DNA from: Methanobacteriota archaeon
GTDB taxonomy: Archaea; Thermoplasmatota; Poseidoniia; Poseidoniales; Poseidoniaceae
DNA length: 40,157 bases
Assembly: GCA_014240385.1 (NCBI GenBank)
Contig: JAAZXA010000079.1
Span: forward strand, 1-40,157
Reading direction: 5' to 3'
Shown: positions 21,879-30,595 of the stretch, one piece after another
Layout: every line of letters begins with the position of its first letter
How positions within the stretch are numbered: the stretch's first letter is position 1
Position numbers and translations under genes: made by a program
The notes under the pieces: model-generated
Seen by the model: only the letters and a program-made list of their open reading frames with translations
The model's database searches: none
Told to the model about the DNA's origin: nothing

Positions 21879-22478
21879 TTAAACAAGGGAAATATGAGCT
21901 AATAAGTCAAGTTCATCGATGCTGACTTTTTCTATTCCTAATTGGTCGCAATCAACCATTTCTAAACTTGGTCTACGTGGTGCAATTTCTGCTAAAATTG
22001 AGCGAGATAAACGATTGGCTTCATGCTCTAATTCCCGCCAATCTAATTCTGGAAATCCTTTTGGATTTATCGCTGGTAAGTGTAATAACCAAGCCTGATG
22101 ATCACCTTCACAGATTCCTGCTCTTTTCAGTGCTAAATCTATATTTTGTGTGCCTGCAAGGTGGAGAATGAATTCCATCTCCACACTTCTTGCTGACATT
22201 ATTTTTGACTTTTCTTTTTTTCTTGTAGCCGACCAGGCAGCCCAAAGTTGGCGTTCAGAACCAACCGAACGTGCACCAACCAAACACCAAGATTGGTTAC
22301 TTGACACTTCACTCAAGTGCAGTGCGATTTCCTTTGCAGACTCAATTGAGCTATCAAAATTGATTCGCCAACAAGGAAACCATGGACTTGGTGAATGGGC
22401 CCTCATCAGGGCTTGCTCGAGGTCAATGGTTGATGAATGAACCCATCCAGAGGAATCAGGACAATTTGCGTATATCAC
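21879..22478 (-). CDS. Cgi121-like KEOPS complex subunit
   Basis: 199 residues. The segment SARSVEMEFILHLAGTQNID and then LALKRAGICEGDHQAWLLHL resembles the core of Cgi121/TPRKB (residues ExLLxLSGTxQIxxAxxxxGI). These proteins bind the Bud32 kinase in the KEOPS complex, which makes t6A on tRNAs reading ANN codons. The GTG at 22478 lies 23 bases inside the end of the helicase gene, so the two are coupled. I recall cgi121 next to a Ski2-type helicase in other archaea, which supports the call. The sequence is divergent in its first 80 residues. Confidence 0.65.
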   Translation of the reverse strand: MIYANCPDSSGWVHSSTIDLEQALMRAHSPSPWFPCWRINFDSSIESAKEIALHLSEVSSNQSWCLVGARSVGSERQLWAAWSATRKKEKSKIMSARSVEMEFILHLAGTQNIDLALKRAGICEGDHQAWLLHLPAINPKGFPELDWRELEHEANRLSRSILAEIAPRRPSLEMVDCDQLGIEKVSIDELDLLAHISLV

Positions 22479-24918
22479 GCACCGCTCTTTCTAAGACCTT
22501 GGGCCCCCATCCTCGTATCGCCATCAATCTGCGCTTATCGAAATCAGTTAACTCCAATACTTCCCGCGGATTCATCAATCCTAAAGAAAATAAATCTCGG
22601 GCTCGTCCTCTGCCAATATTTGGGATTCTAACCATTGGCAATAATTCTGCTTTACAGCCATGTATTATTCGTTGTTTAAGGGAATCAAGTACCTTACCAA
22701 AGTTAACTGCATTGGGTAAATTCTCTTCTGAAATGTCTTCATCATTCAGAACTAACTCCCTTCCTGCATAGAGCAACCAACGCATCAATTCAACTCTAGT
22801 TCTTAGGTCGCCTGGGGCGATTTTCATCTCTTTCTCAATGCTTCTAAAACCAGCCTCGTCAATCCAGCGCTCCAAAGTCCAAGCAGTTTGAGTCAATCCT
22901 AATAGGACATCTTCTAATCTCTCTTCTCGCAATAGGCCTTCACTCTCAATAGCAGTTTTTACGTGTAATTCGTCTTTATTACGCTTAGCCCACATCATCA
23001 AGAAATCAGGGGTTGCTGAAATTAAGTGCATTATTGCAAATTCAGTCGGCTTCTTTGATTGGGCCATCATCGCTATGGCTTTTCTAAATCCATCTCGAAG
23101 GATTGTGGCACTCAATGGATCGAGGTAAAGTTGTGCCACTCTTTGACCTAGGTTCGTTGCTTGGTAAGTCATGGAGAGAGGTTCTCTTTCATCACTAGAG
23201 TTAATGACTTGTACTTCTATTCCGTCTGCTCTTTCAAAACCTATCGAGTTAGAGATGATTCGGCTCTTAGCATCACTAGTTGGCATTTGCTTACTATATC
23301 CAACCCCAGCAGTTTCACCCGCTGAAGTTGCCCAACTTGGCAACTCATCATCCCAATCTCCTAATTCAAAATCAGCCTCATCAATCGACTTATCTGGAAC
23401 TCCACGGTTGATGAAACCCTCATCGACTAGCCAATTCAGCGTCTTATCGATTCTTTCATCAATCAAATATGCGGGTTGAGTTTTTGAGAGGAATGTTGCT
23501 CTAAAAAAACGTCGAATCAAGTCTCTATTATCAAGTCCTCCAGTGGCAATTCCAGATAACAAGTGCATTCTCAATGGAGGTTCTGCTGCTAATTTGGAGA
23601 TAACAGGCTCAGGAGGGCCGTGGATGTATCGCTCTGCAACTGCATCTGCTTCAAACACTGGGTCCTCACCTTTGCAGGCAAGCCAAGCCTCTCCTTGGGT
23701 GTCGTATCTTGGCCTTCCAGCCCTTCCCATCATTTGTCTTACCTCGATGGTACTGATCCAGCCAGTCATCCCATCCTGCCATCTTTTCAAATCCCTGACA
23801 AATACTCTACGGGCGGGTAAATTAACTCCGGCAGCCAGAGTAGGTGTTGCTGTCAAACAAAATAATAAGCCATCTTTGAAGGCTTTTTCAATGGATTTTC
23901 GTTGTTTATGAGTTAATCCAGCATGATGGAAGGCAAGGCCACCTCGTACCGCTGAAGCAAGCCTGTCACTGATGGCAGAATCATTTTCCTTCTGTACCTC
24001 ATCAGCAAGGATAGATAATGAATTCATTCTTTTGGAATCAGATTGCAGAAGTTTCAAAGTTCTTTCAGACAATTTCCTTGCCTCTGATTCAGCAGAGCGT
24101 CGAGTCGAAACAAAGACCAATAATTGACCCTCTTCATCTATGGTATCTTTCAATGCACACCAAGTGATATGAGATTTTGGACCTTCAAGAACCCGAGGTG
24201 CTGGTAGAGTGGTTACCTCGGATGTGGAAACACAACTTCGGACTTCTAAGTGGCGTTCTGCCAAGGTAGCATATTGCAATGGCACAGGCCTCCAATCAGA
24301 AATAATTAATTCGGCATCCAACCATTCTGCGATTTTTTCTGGGTTTCCAATCGTCGCACTCAATGCTACAATCTGGGCCTTTGGGTGAGAAATCCTCAGT
24401 CTAGCCAAATTAACTTCTAATGTTGGACCACGAGATGAATCATTGACTAAGTGAACCTCATCTGCTATTACAACACTAACTCCAGAAATAACATCCGGTC
24501 GATTGCGGCTCAATGAATCGAGTTTTTCAGAAGTGCAAACAAGGATATCGGCTTTCTCCAAGTTTTGCACCTCTCTGTTGGCATCACCAACAGCCATCCC
24601 TACTTCCAAGCCACAGGTAGCAGCAAGGCTTTGTAATTCCTCATATTTTTCACTGGCCAGAGCTTTGAGCGGAACGATATAAATTGCCCTACTACCAATT
24701 TCCTCAACCAGTAGGCGGCGACATATTGCTAAATATGCGACAAGGCTTTTCCCAGATGCAGTAGGTATTGCCAACAATAAATTTCTACCACCTAAAGCAG
24801 CGGGTATTGCTTCAGCCTGAGGTGGATAAAGACTCTTGATTCCCCATTGTTTGCTAAGGAATGAAGGAACACAATCGGGTAAGTCGAGGTCGGCTACGAG
24901 ATACGGCCGGCCTGACAT
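22456..24918 (-). CDS. hel308: Hel308-type Ski2-family DNA helicase
   Basis: 820 residues. Hel308 is an archaeal 3'-5' superfamily 2 helicase acting at stalled replication forks. Visible motifs are LYPPQAEAI (Q-motif, 30-38), PTASGKS (Walker A, 52-58), VPLKALASEKY (Ia), ADEVHLVND (II, 152-160), ALSATIGN (III), FHHAGLTHKQR, TPTLAAGVNLPARRV and QMMGRAGRPRYD (VI). After the winged-helix and ratchet region the C-terminus has a helix-hairpin-helix (IPNIGRGRARDLFSLG, then AIRGWGPKVLERA). The frame is open to a TTG at 24978, but the ATG at 24918 gives the normal family N-terminus. The 5' end is divergent from the gene at 25044. Confidence 0.9.
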   Translation of the reverse strand: MSGRPYLVADLDLPDCVPSFLSKQWGIKSLYPPQAEAIPAALGGRNLLLAIPTASGKSLVAYLAICRRLLVEEIGSRAIYIVPLKALASEKYEELQSLAATCGLEVGMAVGDANREVQNLEKADILVCTSEKLDSLSRNRPDVISGVSVVIADEVHLVNDSSRGPTLEVNLARLRISHPKAQIVALSATIGNPEKIAEWLDAELIISDWRPVPLQYATLAERHLEVRSCVSTSEVTTLPAPRVLEGPKSHITWCALKDTIDEEGQLLVFVSTRRSAESEARKLSERTLKLLQSDSKRMNSLSILADEVQKENDSAISDRLASAVRGGLAFHHAGLTHKQRKSIEKAFKDGLLFCLTATPTLAAGVNLPARRVFVRDLKRWQDGMTGWISTIEVRQMMGRAGRPRYDTQGEAWLACKGEDPVFEADAVAERYIHGPPEPVISKLAAEPPLRMHLLSGIATGGLDNRDLIRRFFRATFLSKTQPAYLIDERIDKTLNWLVDEGFINRGVPDKSIDEADFELGDWDDELPSWATSAGETAGVGYSKQMPTSDAKSRIISNSIGFERADGIEVQVINSSDEREPLSMTYQATNLGQRVAQLYLDPLSATILRDGFRKAIAMMAQSKKPTEFAIMHLISATPDFLMMWAKRNKDELHVKTAIESEGLLREERLEDVLLGLTQTAWTLERWIDEAGFRSIEKEMKIAPGDLRTRVELMRWLLYAGRELVLNDEDISEENLPNAVNFGKVLDSLKQRIIHGCKAELLPMVRIPNIGRGRARDLFSLGLMNPREVLELTDFDKRRLMAIRGWGPKVLERAVRDIRKLS

Positions 24919-25043
24919 AGGAAGGGAACAGTTGTCAAGGGTCCAAAAGCCAACCGGTGCTTCAAGCAGCAGGGTCAAGACTCAGCATGATGGTTGAGTG
25001 TGCTGCCAATAACCTCAAGTCAGGTCTATGGCGTGGGTGGGGT

Positions 25044-25703
25044 ATGGGCGACAATGCAGTTAATGAAATCGAGCGCCGACTCGAAGTATTCGAAGACGAA
25101 CCTGACCTCAATGATTGGGTTGAAGTTTTCTCTGGTGCAATGATAATGGCAATCGGTGTATATTTTCTAATCTACCCTGGCGATATCATTTCGAAAGAAG
25201 TAATGCAATGGTTCGCAGCAATCGTCAGTTCAGTAGGCCTCGTATGGGCAGCCCACGGCCTCAAAGACATGGCAGTCAAGGAAGTTCGCCGCAGCATCGT
25301 CATGCTAGATGCCTCTTCCAAGCAAGAATCAGTTGATTATGGACTCATTCGTGATGTACTACTCCACCCAAAGCAATACCGCAGTTTCCTCTTAGAAGCA
25401 TATGAAAAAGCCTACGAAGATGGTGTGCTTTCAGATGAAGAAATGGAAGAGTTGAAGACTATCCAGAGCGCACTTGGTATGAGCGATGAAGAAGCAGCAG
25501 CAATCGCTACTAGAGCAGCAATAAATGCAGCACTAAAGGACGGAAGCGTTAGTTCAGAGGAGTTGGATTTAATCGTCGATGCAGCAACCAAGGCTGGACT
25601 TTCAGAAGACGACATCAACAAGATCAAGAAAGCCTTGGAAGATGAGAAGTTGGACAAGGATGAAAAGAAAATGCTCGATGATGTTCTAGGCAAATTAGAC
25701 TGA
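25044..25703 (+). CDS. Membrane protein with TerB/EF-hand-like helical domain
   Basis: 219 residues from the ATG at 25044. Two membrane segments (about 31-50 and 56-72) follow a short acidic N-terminus. The C-terminal half is made of acidic helical repeats: YEDGVLSDEEMEELKTIQSA, LKDGSVSSEELDLIVDAA and DEKLDKDEKKMLDDV. These resemble TerB-like or EF-hand-like motifs with D-G-x-[LV]-[ST]-x-E-E. Metal binding is possible but not shown. Upstream in-frame starts exist (GTG 24957, ATG 24987) that would overlap the helicase reading frame; a G-rich stretch (GGGTGGGG) lies directly before 25044 but at awkward spacing. The start is uncertain. Confidence 0.6.
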   Translation: MGDNAVNEIERRLEVFEDEPDLNDWVEVFSGAMIMAIGVYFLIYPGDIISKEVMQWFAAIVSSVGLVWAAHGLKDMAVKEVRRSIVMLDASSKQESVDYGLIRDVLLHPKQYRSFLLEAYEKAYEDGVLSDEEMEELKTIQSALGMSDEEAAAIATRAAINAALKDGSVSSEELDLIVDAATKAGLSEDDINKIKKALEDEKLDKDEKKMLDDVLGKLD

Positions 25704-25751
25704 GTTCTTTGCCCATTTCACAGGAGTTAATCTCTCTATTTCCCATATACA

Positions 25752-25786
25752 TTGGTTCATTTTAATGAATATGTTTGGTTCATTTA
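25752..25786. promoter_or_regulatory. Direct and inverted repeats before tldD
   Basis: TTGGTTCATTT occurs at 25752-25762 and again at 25775-25785, 23 bases apart. TTCATT-TT-AATGAA (25756-25769) is an inverted repeat overlapping the first copy. The AT-rich core TTTTAATGAA may be the TATA region of the tldD promoter. Protein binding is inferred only from the symmetry. Confidence 0.4.
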
Positions 25787-25847
25787 GCAAGAATTGACTC
25801 CTTGGAATAATGCTCAACTTAATGCACCATCGGCTTATCGAGAGGGC

Positions 25848-27287
25848 ATGGCCGCAGCCAGCAGCAATCAACAATCAAATGATGGAACAGGCAGACACCT
25901 CGACCAAGATATTGCACAACGCATGGTGGATAGAGCAATCCAAGCAGGAGCAACATATTCAGAGGTGCGTTTAGTTTCCAATCAAAATACCTCGATATCA
26001 ATGCGCGATGGACAAGTAAGAAATGCAATTTCAGGCATTGATGTAGGTGCTACTCTTCGCTGCCTAGTAAACGGTTCATGGGGCGTTCATTCTACCACAG
26101 ATCTGCAAGCCTTAGCATCACAAGTTGAGTCCACCGTAAACCTAGCATCATCGGTTGCACAGCGAAGAGCAAAGGAAGATTCAGCAGTGGAATTAGCAGA
26201 AATTCCAATCAGCACAACAGATGTCCATTGGAGGGCAAAAAAGGACATACGGGATATCTCGATGCAAGAGAAAGTGGAAGTGCTTGAAGAATTTGATTCA
26301 TTCATCAGAACTGATGAACGTATTGTCTCAGTTAATACCGGTTTCACTGACGAGCATATCGAGATGGAACTAACAACATCTGAAGGAATGGATAGAGCCT
26401 GGTCCTTTCAGAGAACTTGCACAAATGCAATTGTTACTGGTAGGGAATCTGGTGAGGTTGCATCCTATAGAACAAGAGTCGGAGGAGTTGGTGGATTTGA
26501 GGCAGTCGAGGCAGTTGACCTTCAACAAGTTGGCACCTCTGCTACTGAATCAACTCTACGAATACTAGGGGCAGAGCGCTCACCTTCGGGGAAAATGACC
26601 TTGATTGCTGATCCGGATTTAACTGGAGTATACATACACGAAGCATTAGGACATCCTTGTGAGGCTGACCTCGTTGCTGCGGGAGATTCCTGTCTCGATG
26701 GAAAACTGGGGGAAATCATTGGAAATCCCTTAGTTACAGTGATTGATGACCCTACTTGGCAAGGAGGGCATGGCAGTTTTCCTGTTGATGCAGAAGGCTT
26801 TGATAGCAAATCGAGAACACTTATCGAAAACGGAAGGCTGATGACTTTTCTCAATCACCGTGAAACTGCAGCCCATTTTGAAATTGAGCCAAATGGTGCC
26901 GCTCGTGCACAAGATGGCCTCCACCACCCCTTGGTTAGAATGTCAAATACCATGATAATGGGCGGCAATCATGAAGATTTGGATGATTTGCTGGAAGGAA
27001 TTGCAGATGGGGTTTACGCCTGTGGCTCACGCGGTGGACAAGTAGATACTGGCCGCGGAAGTTTCCAATTTGCAGCCAAAGAAGCATGGAGAATTAGAAA
27101 TGGAGAATTAGTTGAACCTCTGAAGGACGTTAGCGTCAGTGGAATGACATTATCCATCCTCAAAAATGTAGATGGTCTTACCAAAAACGCAGTAATGGCC
27201 AGTCCGGGCTTTTGTGGAAAAGGGCAAGTTGTACCAGTTGGAGATGGTGGACCAGCAATGCGAATTCAAGAAGCATTGGTGGGATGA
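25848..27287 (+). CDS. tldD: TldD family metalloprotease subunit
   Basis: 479 residues. TldD pairs with TldE/PmbA to form a zinc protease that degrades unfolded peptides and in some bacteria matures microcins or peptide cofactors. The zinc motif is HEALGHPCEAD (from residue 264), an HExxxH as in the family. The family C-terminus with SRGGQVDTGRGSFQF, and GFCGKGQ containing the zinc-ligand Cys, is present. The ATG at 25848 fits the family N-terminus (AQRMVDRAIQAGATYSEVR follows soon after). A TTG at 25794 is an alternative that would be nearly leaderless. The tldE gene follows after 14 bases. Confidence 0.88.
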   Translation: MAAASSNQQSNDGTGRHLDQDIAQRMVDRAIQAGATYSEVRLVSNQNTSISMRDGQVRNAISGIDVGATLRCLVNGSWGVHSTTDLQALASQVESTVNLASSVAQRRAKEDSAVELAEIPISTTDVHWRAKKDIRDISMQEKVEVLEEFDSFIRTDERIVSVNTGFTDEHIEMELTTSEGMDRAWSFQRTCTNAIVTGRESGEVASYRTRVGGVGGFEAVEAVDLQQVGTSATESTLRILGAERSPSGKMTLIADPDLTGVYIHEALGHPCEADLVAAGDSCLDGKLGEIIGNPLVTVIDDPTWQGGHGSFPVDAEGFDSKSRTLIENGRLMTFLNHRETAAHFEIEPNGAARAQDGLHHPLVRMSNTMIMGGNHEDLDDLLEGIADGVYACGSRGGQVDTGRGSFQFAAKEAWRIRNGELVEPLKDVSVSGMTLSILKNVDGLTKNAVMASPGFCGKGQVVPVGDGGPAMRIQEALVG

Positions 27288-27301
27288 AAAGGAGGGTCGA
27301 A

Positions 27302-28711
27302 ATGACATTAATGCCTGATGATTCATGCCAAAGGCTGCTTGATGGCTGCCAACAAATAGGTGCAGTCGCAGATAAATCTGTAGCCGATATGTGGGAAGTT
27401 TTTGCTATTCAGTCCTATGGGGCAGAAGTGGAAATAGAAGCAGGTAAGGTTAGCCTTGCCGGCGGAGGGGGAGAAGGTGGCTTTGGGCTACGTATCCTAA
27501 ATCAAGGTAAAGTTGGCTTTGCATATGCCGCTAATTCTGGTGACTCACAAAGGTTGGTTGATGCTGCCTTAAGCGCTGCATCCCTCGTTCCTGCAGTAGA
27601 AGGGTTTGAATTCCCTGACGATGAAGGGGAGACCAAATTATCTCCAATGTGGGATACAGAAGTAGACAATATTTCACCCGAGCAATTGATGCTTCAAGCT
27701 GATTCAATGCTCTCAACTTGCAAAGAACTCAATCCCATTGCGGTGATAACAGGTGGTGGGATTTCAACCTCATGCACAGCAGGAGCGCTCCTCACAAGTC
27801 AAGGAATAAGCACTTCTGGAATGCGATCTAGCCATGGTGGCGGTATTCAAGTCACCATTGATGAAGATGATAAATTAACTAGTGGTTGGTCTTCGATGCA
27901 ATCTTTCGAGTTATTGGATGACCTATCTCCTATCTGTGATGAAGCGGTGGGGCTGGCTGAAATCACTCGAAATACAATCGCTGATAACGGCGGTGCACGC
28001 GAAGCCCCTGTTTTGTTCACACATAGTGGAATTAGAAGTCTTTTTAGCAATGTTTTTGCTTCTTCATTAAGGGGTGAAAAAATGGCTAGAGGGGAATCCG
28101 TTTGGTCAGATAAAGTCTCTAAATTAGTATTTGATAATCACCTGTCTCTCCATGATGATGGCACTATAGAAGGCGGGGCTGGCTCCGGTAGAAGAGATGG
28201 GGAAGGAAAGAAGACTCAACGGACTACTTTGATAGAAAAAGGAGTTTTGAAGAGTGGTATTTGGTCTACGAGAGATGCGGCAGAGCAAGTGTCTGAAGGA
28301 AATGCCGAAGATGCCACAAGTACTAGTAATGCTGGACGAGGAGGGCATCAGTCATCCCCTAATACCTCAATTTCTAATTTCATATTAAGTTCAAGTCAGC
28401 ATTCAAACTCTAGAGATTCAGTTATCGAAGAAATAGATGATGGTTGGGTAGTCCATTCAGTTATGGGGGCGCATACGGCGAATCCATCGAGTGGCGATTT
28501 CTCTGTAACCTCATCCTCGATTCTGAAAGTTGTTGATGGTGAAATAATTGGAGCATTGAAGCAAGCCGGAGTTTCAGGGAACCTCCCGCAGTCTTTCAGC
28601 GAAGGGGTTTCTTTGATAGAAATGGACAAACCTCGGAGTATTTGGGCTTCTGGCTCGGTTGTCATTCCTGATATTTTACTTCGAAATGGTATTAGAATTA
28701 ATCCATCTTGA
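27302..28711 (+). CDS. tldE: TldE/PmbA family subunit
   Basis: 469 residues, partner of TldD. It shares the overall fold but lacks an HExxxH motif, as usual for TldE, where it forms the non-catalytic half. Family-like parts include SSHGGGIQVTIDEDD, REAPVLFTHSGIRSLFSNVF and GAHTANPSSGDFSV. Residues about 280-360 are rich in Gly, Ser, Arg and Asn and may be flexible. The ATG at 27302 has AAGGAGGG at 27289-27296, five bases upstream and just after the tldD stop. An earlier ATG at 27284 overlaps the tldD stop but would leave the ribosome site inside the gene. Confidence 0.82.
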   Translation: MTLMPDDSCQRLLDGCQQIGAVADKSVADMWEVFAIQSYGAEVEIEAGKVSLAGGGGEGGFGLRILNQGKVGFAYAANSGDSQRLVDAALSAASLVPAVEGFEFPDDEGETKLSPMWDTEVDNISPEQLMLQADSMLSTCKELNPIAVITGGGISTSCTAGALLTSQGISTSGMRSSHGGGIQVTIDEDDKLTSGWSSMQSFELLDDLSPICDEAVGLAEITRNTIADNGGAREAPVLFTHSGIRSLFSNVFASSLRGEKMARGESVWSDKVSKLVFDNHLSLHDDGTIEGGAGSGRRDGEGKKTQRTTLIEKGVLKSGIWSTRDAAEQVSEGNAEDATSTSNAGRGGHQSSPNTSISNFILSSSQHSNSRDSVIEEIDDGWVVHSVMGAHTANPSSGDFSVTSSSILKVVDGEIIGALKQAGVSGNLPQSFSEGVSLIEMDKPRSIWASGSVVIPDILLRNGIRINPS

Positions 28712-28894
28712 ATTGTTCACTTTCAATTTCCCACTAGCAGGGTGGCCCAATTGTTCAAGAACCCTCGGCGTTGGGTGTCAGGTTCCAAGGAGGTGTAGGA
28801 GTGCAAGTAGAACCACAGCCAGCGCGAAAACCTGCAACCTGTTTATGCGGGTTGGAGTCAAAAGGAGAGAACGACAAGCCGCGGAGGAATCTTC
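28712..28894 (+). other. Spacer/leader upstream of RPA, possibly structured
   Basis: 183 bases with no convincing gene, visibly more G+C-rich than the flanking genes. A seven-pair hairpin with one G-U pair, CAACCTG-TTTATG-CGGGTTG, spans 28835-28854. GAACC (28759-28763) can pair with GGTTC (28781-28785). No tRNA T-loop or cloverleaf was found. It may be a 5' leader or a small RNA, or simply spacer. Confidence 0.3.
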
Positions 28895-30487
28895 GTGTCA
28901 GATGATGCAAACATGGAGAATGCCATCAAACAAGTTTTGGCATCCGTCCCTGGAGCAAATCCCGACGAAATCAAGATCGAATTCCAACGATACCAAACTG
29001 ATTTCCTAATTCCGCCCTCAGATGCCATGCGCTCTGTAATGCGTAAGTTCCAAAGTAAAACAGGTTCATCCACAAAAACCACATCCGGTCAAGCATCCAC
29101 TGCTGCGCCAATGAAAAAGGTACAACGTTTATCAGAACTAAAGGCTGATGACAAAAATATTGAGATTGAAGTAGAAATCGCATCACATAACGTAAGGACC
29201 CAAAAAGTACGTGGCGAGGACAAAGACATCGCTTTTGGTTTCCTTGAAGATAACCCCAACGGAGAAGGCGATGGGAAAAGAATGCGCTGGTCCTTCAAAG
29301 ATTGGGGCGCAAATTCAAACATCATTCCTGGAGTTGTTGTTCGTATCGAAGGCGCATCCGTCAACGAATACCAAGGCCAAATGAGCCTCAATATCAACCA
29401 AACTAGCAGAGTCGTAGTATTGAAGGAAAGTAGTAGAATCAACGTCAACCCAAATGAAGCAATTAGCCTTTCTGACGCATCTAATAGCGATGGAGATATT
29501 ACAGTCATCGGCAGAGTACTGGCAGTTCGGAAAGACATTATCAATCGCAAAGATGGCAGCGGCACAATAGATGTAGTGAGAGGGAGGTTAGGCGATGCAT
29601 CAGGCGCCCTATCCTTCCTCAGTTGGGAGTCGTTTGAACATGAAGTTGGCACTTTAGTGAAAATCGAAAAAGCACAAGTGCGCCGTTTCAAAGAAAATCC
29701 CGAAATGAATATTGGCCGTTATACAAAAGTCGAAGTCTACCATGACGCAGCCTTCCCTGAGACCTCAGAATTAGAATTGAGTTCTCGCATAACCATCTCC
29801 AACCTAAGAGATGGTTTGAGAGATGTTGACTTAGTTGTGCAACTAATTGATTTAACTGAACGTGAATTTACAAATTCAAAAGGTGAAGAAAAGAAAATTA
29901 GGTCAGGTGAACTAATCGACCCTTCAGGTCGTTGTCGTATGACCAGTTGGTCGGAACTACCATTCGATAAATCTGATTTGCCACTTTGCCTTAACCTGCA
30001 AAAAGTCAGCGTCCGAGCATGGCAAGGTATTCCTGACATAACTATCAACACTGCGGACCAAATCACAATATTGGATGAAGCGCCCTGGGATGAAATCGAC
30101 CCTAGTACTCACATTATTGATGTTGATTTCACAGAATTAATTTCAGGACCTTCACGGGCGGGAATCGCTACTGAAGCTTCAGTGATTTCCATAAAACAAG
30201 ATAGTGGAATAATCCAGCGCTGCCCTGAATGCAGAAGAGTACTGCGTGAAGGTAGTTGCAGTTTACATGGCGAGCAAGATGGAAATCAAGACCTTAGAAT
30301 CCGATTAGTTCTTGACGATGGAATCTCAACGGCTTCAGTTATTATGAATAAAGCAGCATCTGAAAAATTCACATCTCAGGATACTGCTAAGATGGAGAAA
30401 CAAATCGCAGAAAATGGTAACGAAGCCTTCGTTGCAGATTTACGACAACACTGGCTTGGACGCAGATTAAGAGTTGAAGGGCGCTAG
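28895..30487 (+). CDS. rpa: Replication protein A (multi-OB-fold), ended early by TAG
   Basis: 530 residues up to a TAG. Archaeal RPA binds single-stranded DNA in replication and repair. At least three OB folds can be followed (about 70-175, 190-285, 300-395). A zinc finger then follows (RCPECRRVLREGSCSLHG, about 442-459; CxxC..CxxH) with a last OB fold beginning QDLRIRLVLDDGISTASVIM. The TAG interrupts that last fold just after LGRRLRVEGR. The same frame continues ISDDQGVMLIIDDA... to a TGA at 30593-30595 that overlaps the next ATG. The gene therefore looks truncated by 36 codons, or read through. GTG start, with GGAGG at 28883-28887. Confidence 0.85.
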   Translation: MSDDANMENAIKQVLASVPGANPDEIKIEFQRYQTDFLIPPSDAMRSVMRKFQSKTGSSTKTTSGQASTAAPMKKVQRLSELKADDKNIEIEVEIASHNVRTQKVRGEDKDIAFGFLEDNPNGEGDGKRMRWSFKDWGANSNIIPGVVVRIEGASVNEYQGQMSLNINQTSRVVVLKESSRINVNPNEAISLSDASNSDGDITVIGRVLAVRKDIINRKDGSGTIDVVRGRLGDASGALSFLSWESFEHEVGTLVKIEKAQVRRFKENPEMNIGRYTKVEVYHDAAFPETSELELSSRITISNLRDGLRDVDLVVQLIDLTEREFTNSKGEEKKIRSGELIDPSGRCRMTSWSELPFDKSDLPLCLNLQKVSVRAWQGIPDITINTADQITILDEAPWDEIDPSTHIIDVDFTELISGPSRAGIATEASVISIKQDSGIIQRCPECRRVLREGSCSLHGEQDGNQDLRIRLVLDDGISTASVIMNKAASEKFTSQDTAKMEKQIAENGNEAFVADLRQHWLGRRLRVEGR

Positions 30488-30595
30488 ATTTCGGATGACC
30501 AAGGTGTCATGCTAATCATAGATGATGCAAGCGGAGTCGAAGAAGATGCAGTTTTAGCTGCGACTGAAGTAAGAAACGAATGGGGTGTTGATTGA
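30485..30595 (+). pseudogene. Severed 3' end of the RPA gene after an in-frame TAG
   Basis: TAG at 30485-30487 is followed in the same frame by 35 sense codons ending at TGA 30593-30595. The downstream peptide (ISDDQGVMLIIDDASG, then VEEDAVLAATEVRNEWGVD) fits the final strand and helix of an RPA OB fold. Its stop forms TGATG with the start of the partner gene, the normal tight junction. An ATG at 30509 with AAGGTG just before it could start a 28-residue peptide, but the spacing is poor. I read this as the true gene end separated by a nonsense codon. Confidence 0.65.

Noticed and set aside
22382-22771. Plus-strand frames opposite Hel308 and Cgi121
   Set aside because: They run antisense to clearly conserved genes and have no recognisable motifs; typical shadow frames. 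The same holds for antisense frames in gyrA, tldD, RPA and the giant gene.
28741-28860. tRNA gene in the RPA leader
   Set aside because: The GGTTCC at 28781 recalls a T-arm, but no acceptor stem, anticodon arm or cloverleaf can be built around it.
28659-29009. Open frame across the tldE-RPA spacer
   Set aside because: It overlaps both flanking genes out of frame, has an arbitrary composition and no ribosome site.
30485-30487. TAG as a pyrrolysine codon
   Set aside because: No pyrrolysine genes or tRNA are in the window, TAG ends other genes here normally, and a DNA-binding OB fold is not a known pyrrolysine site. Kept only as a remote option under the finding.
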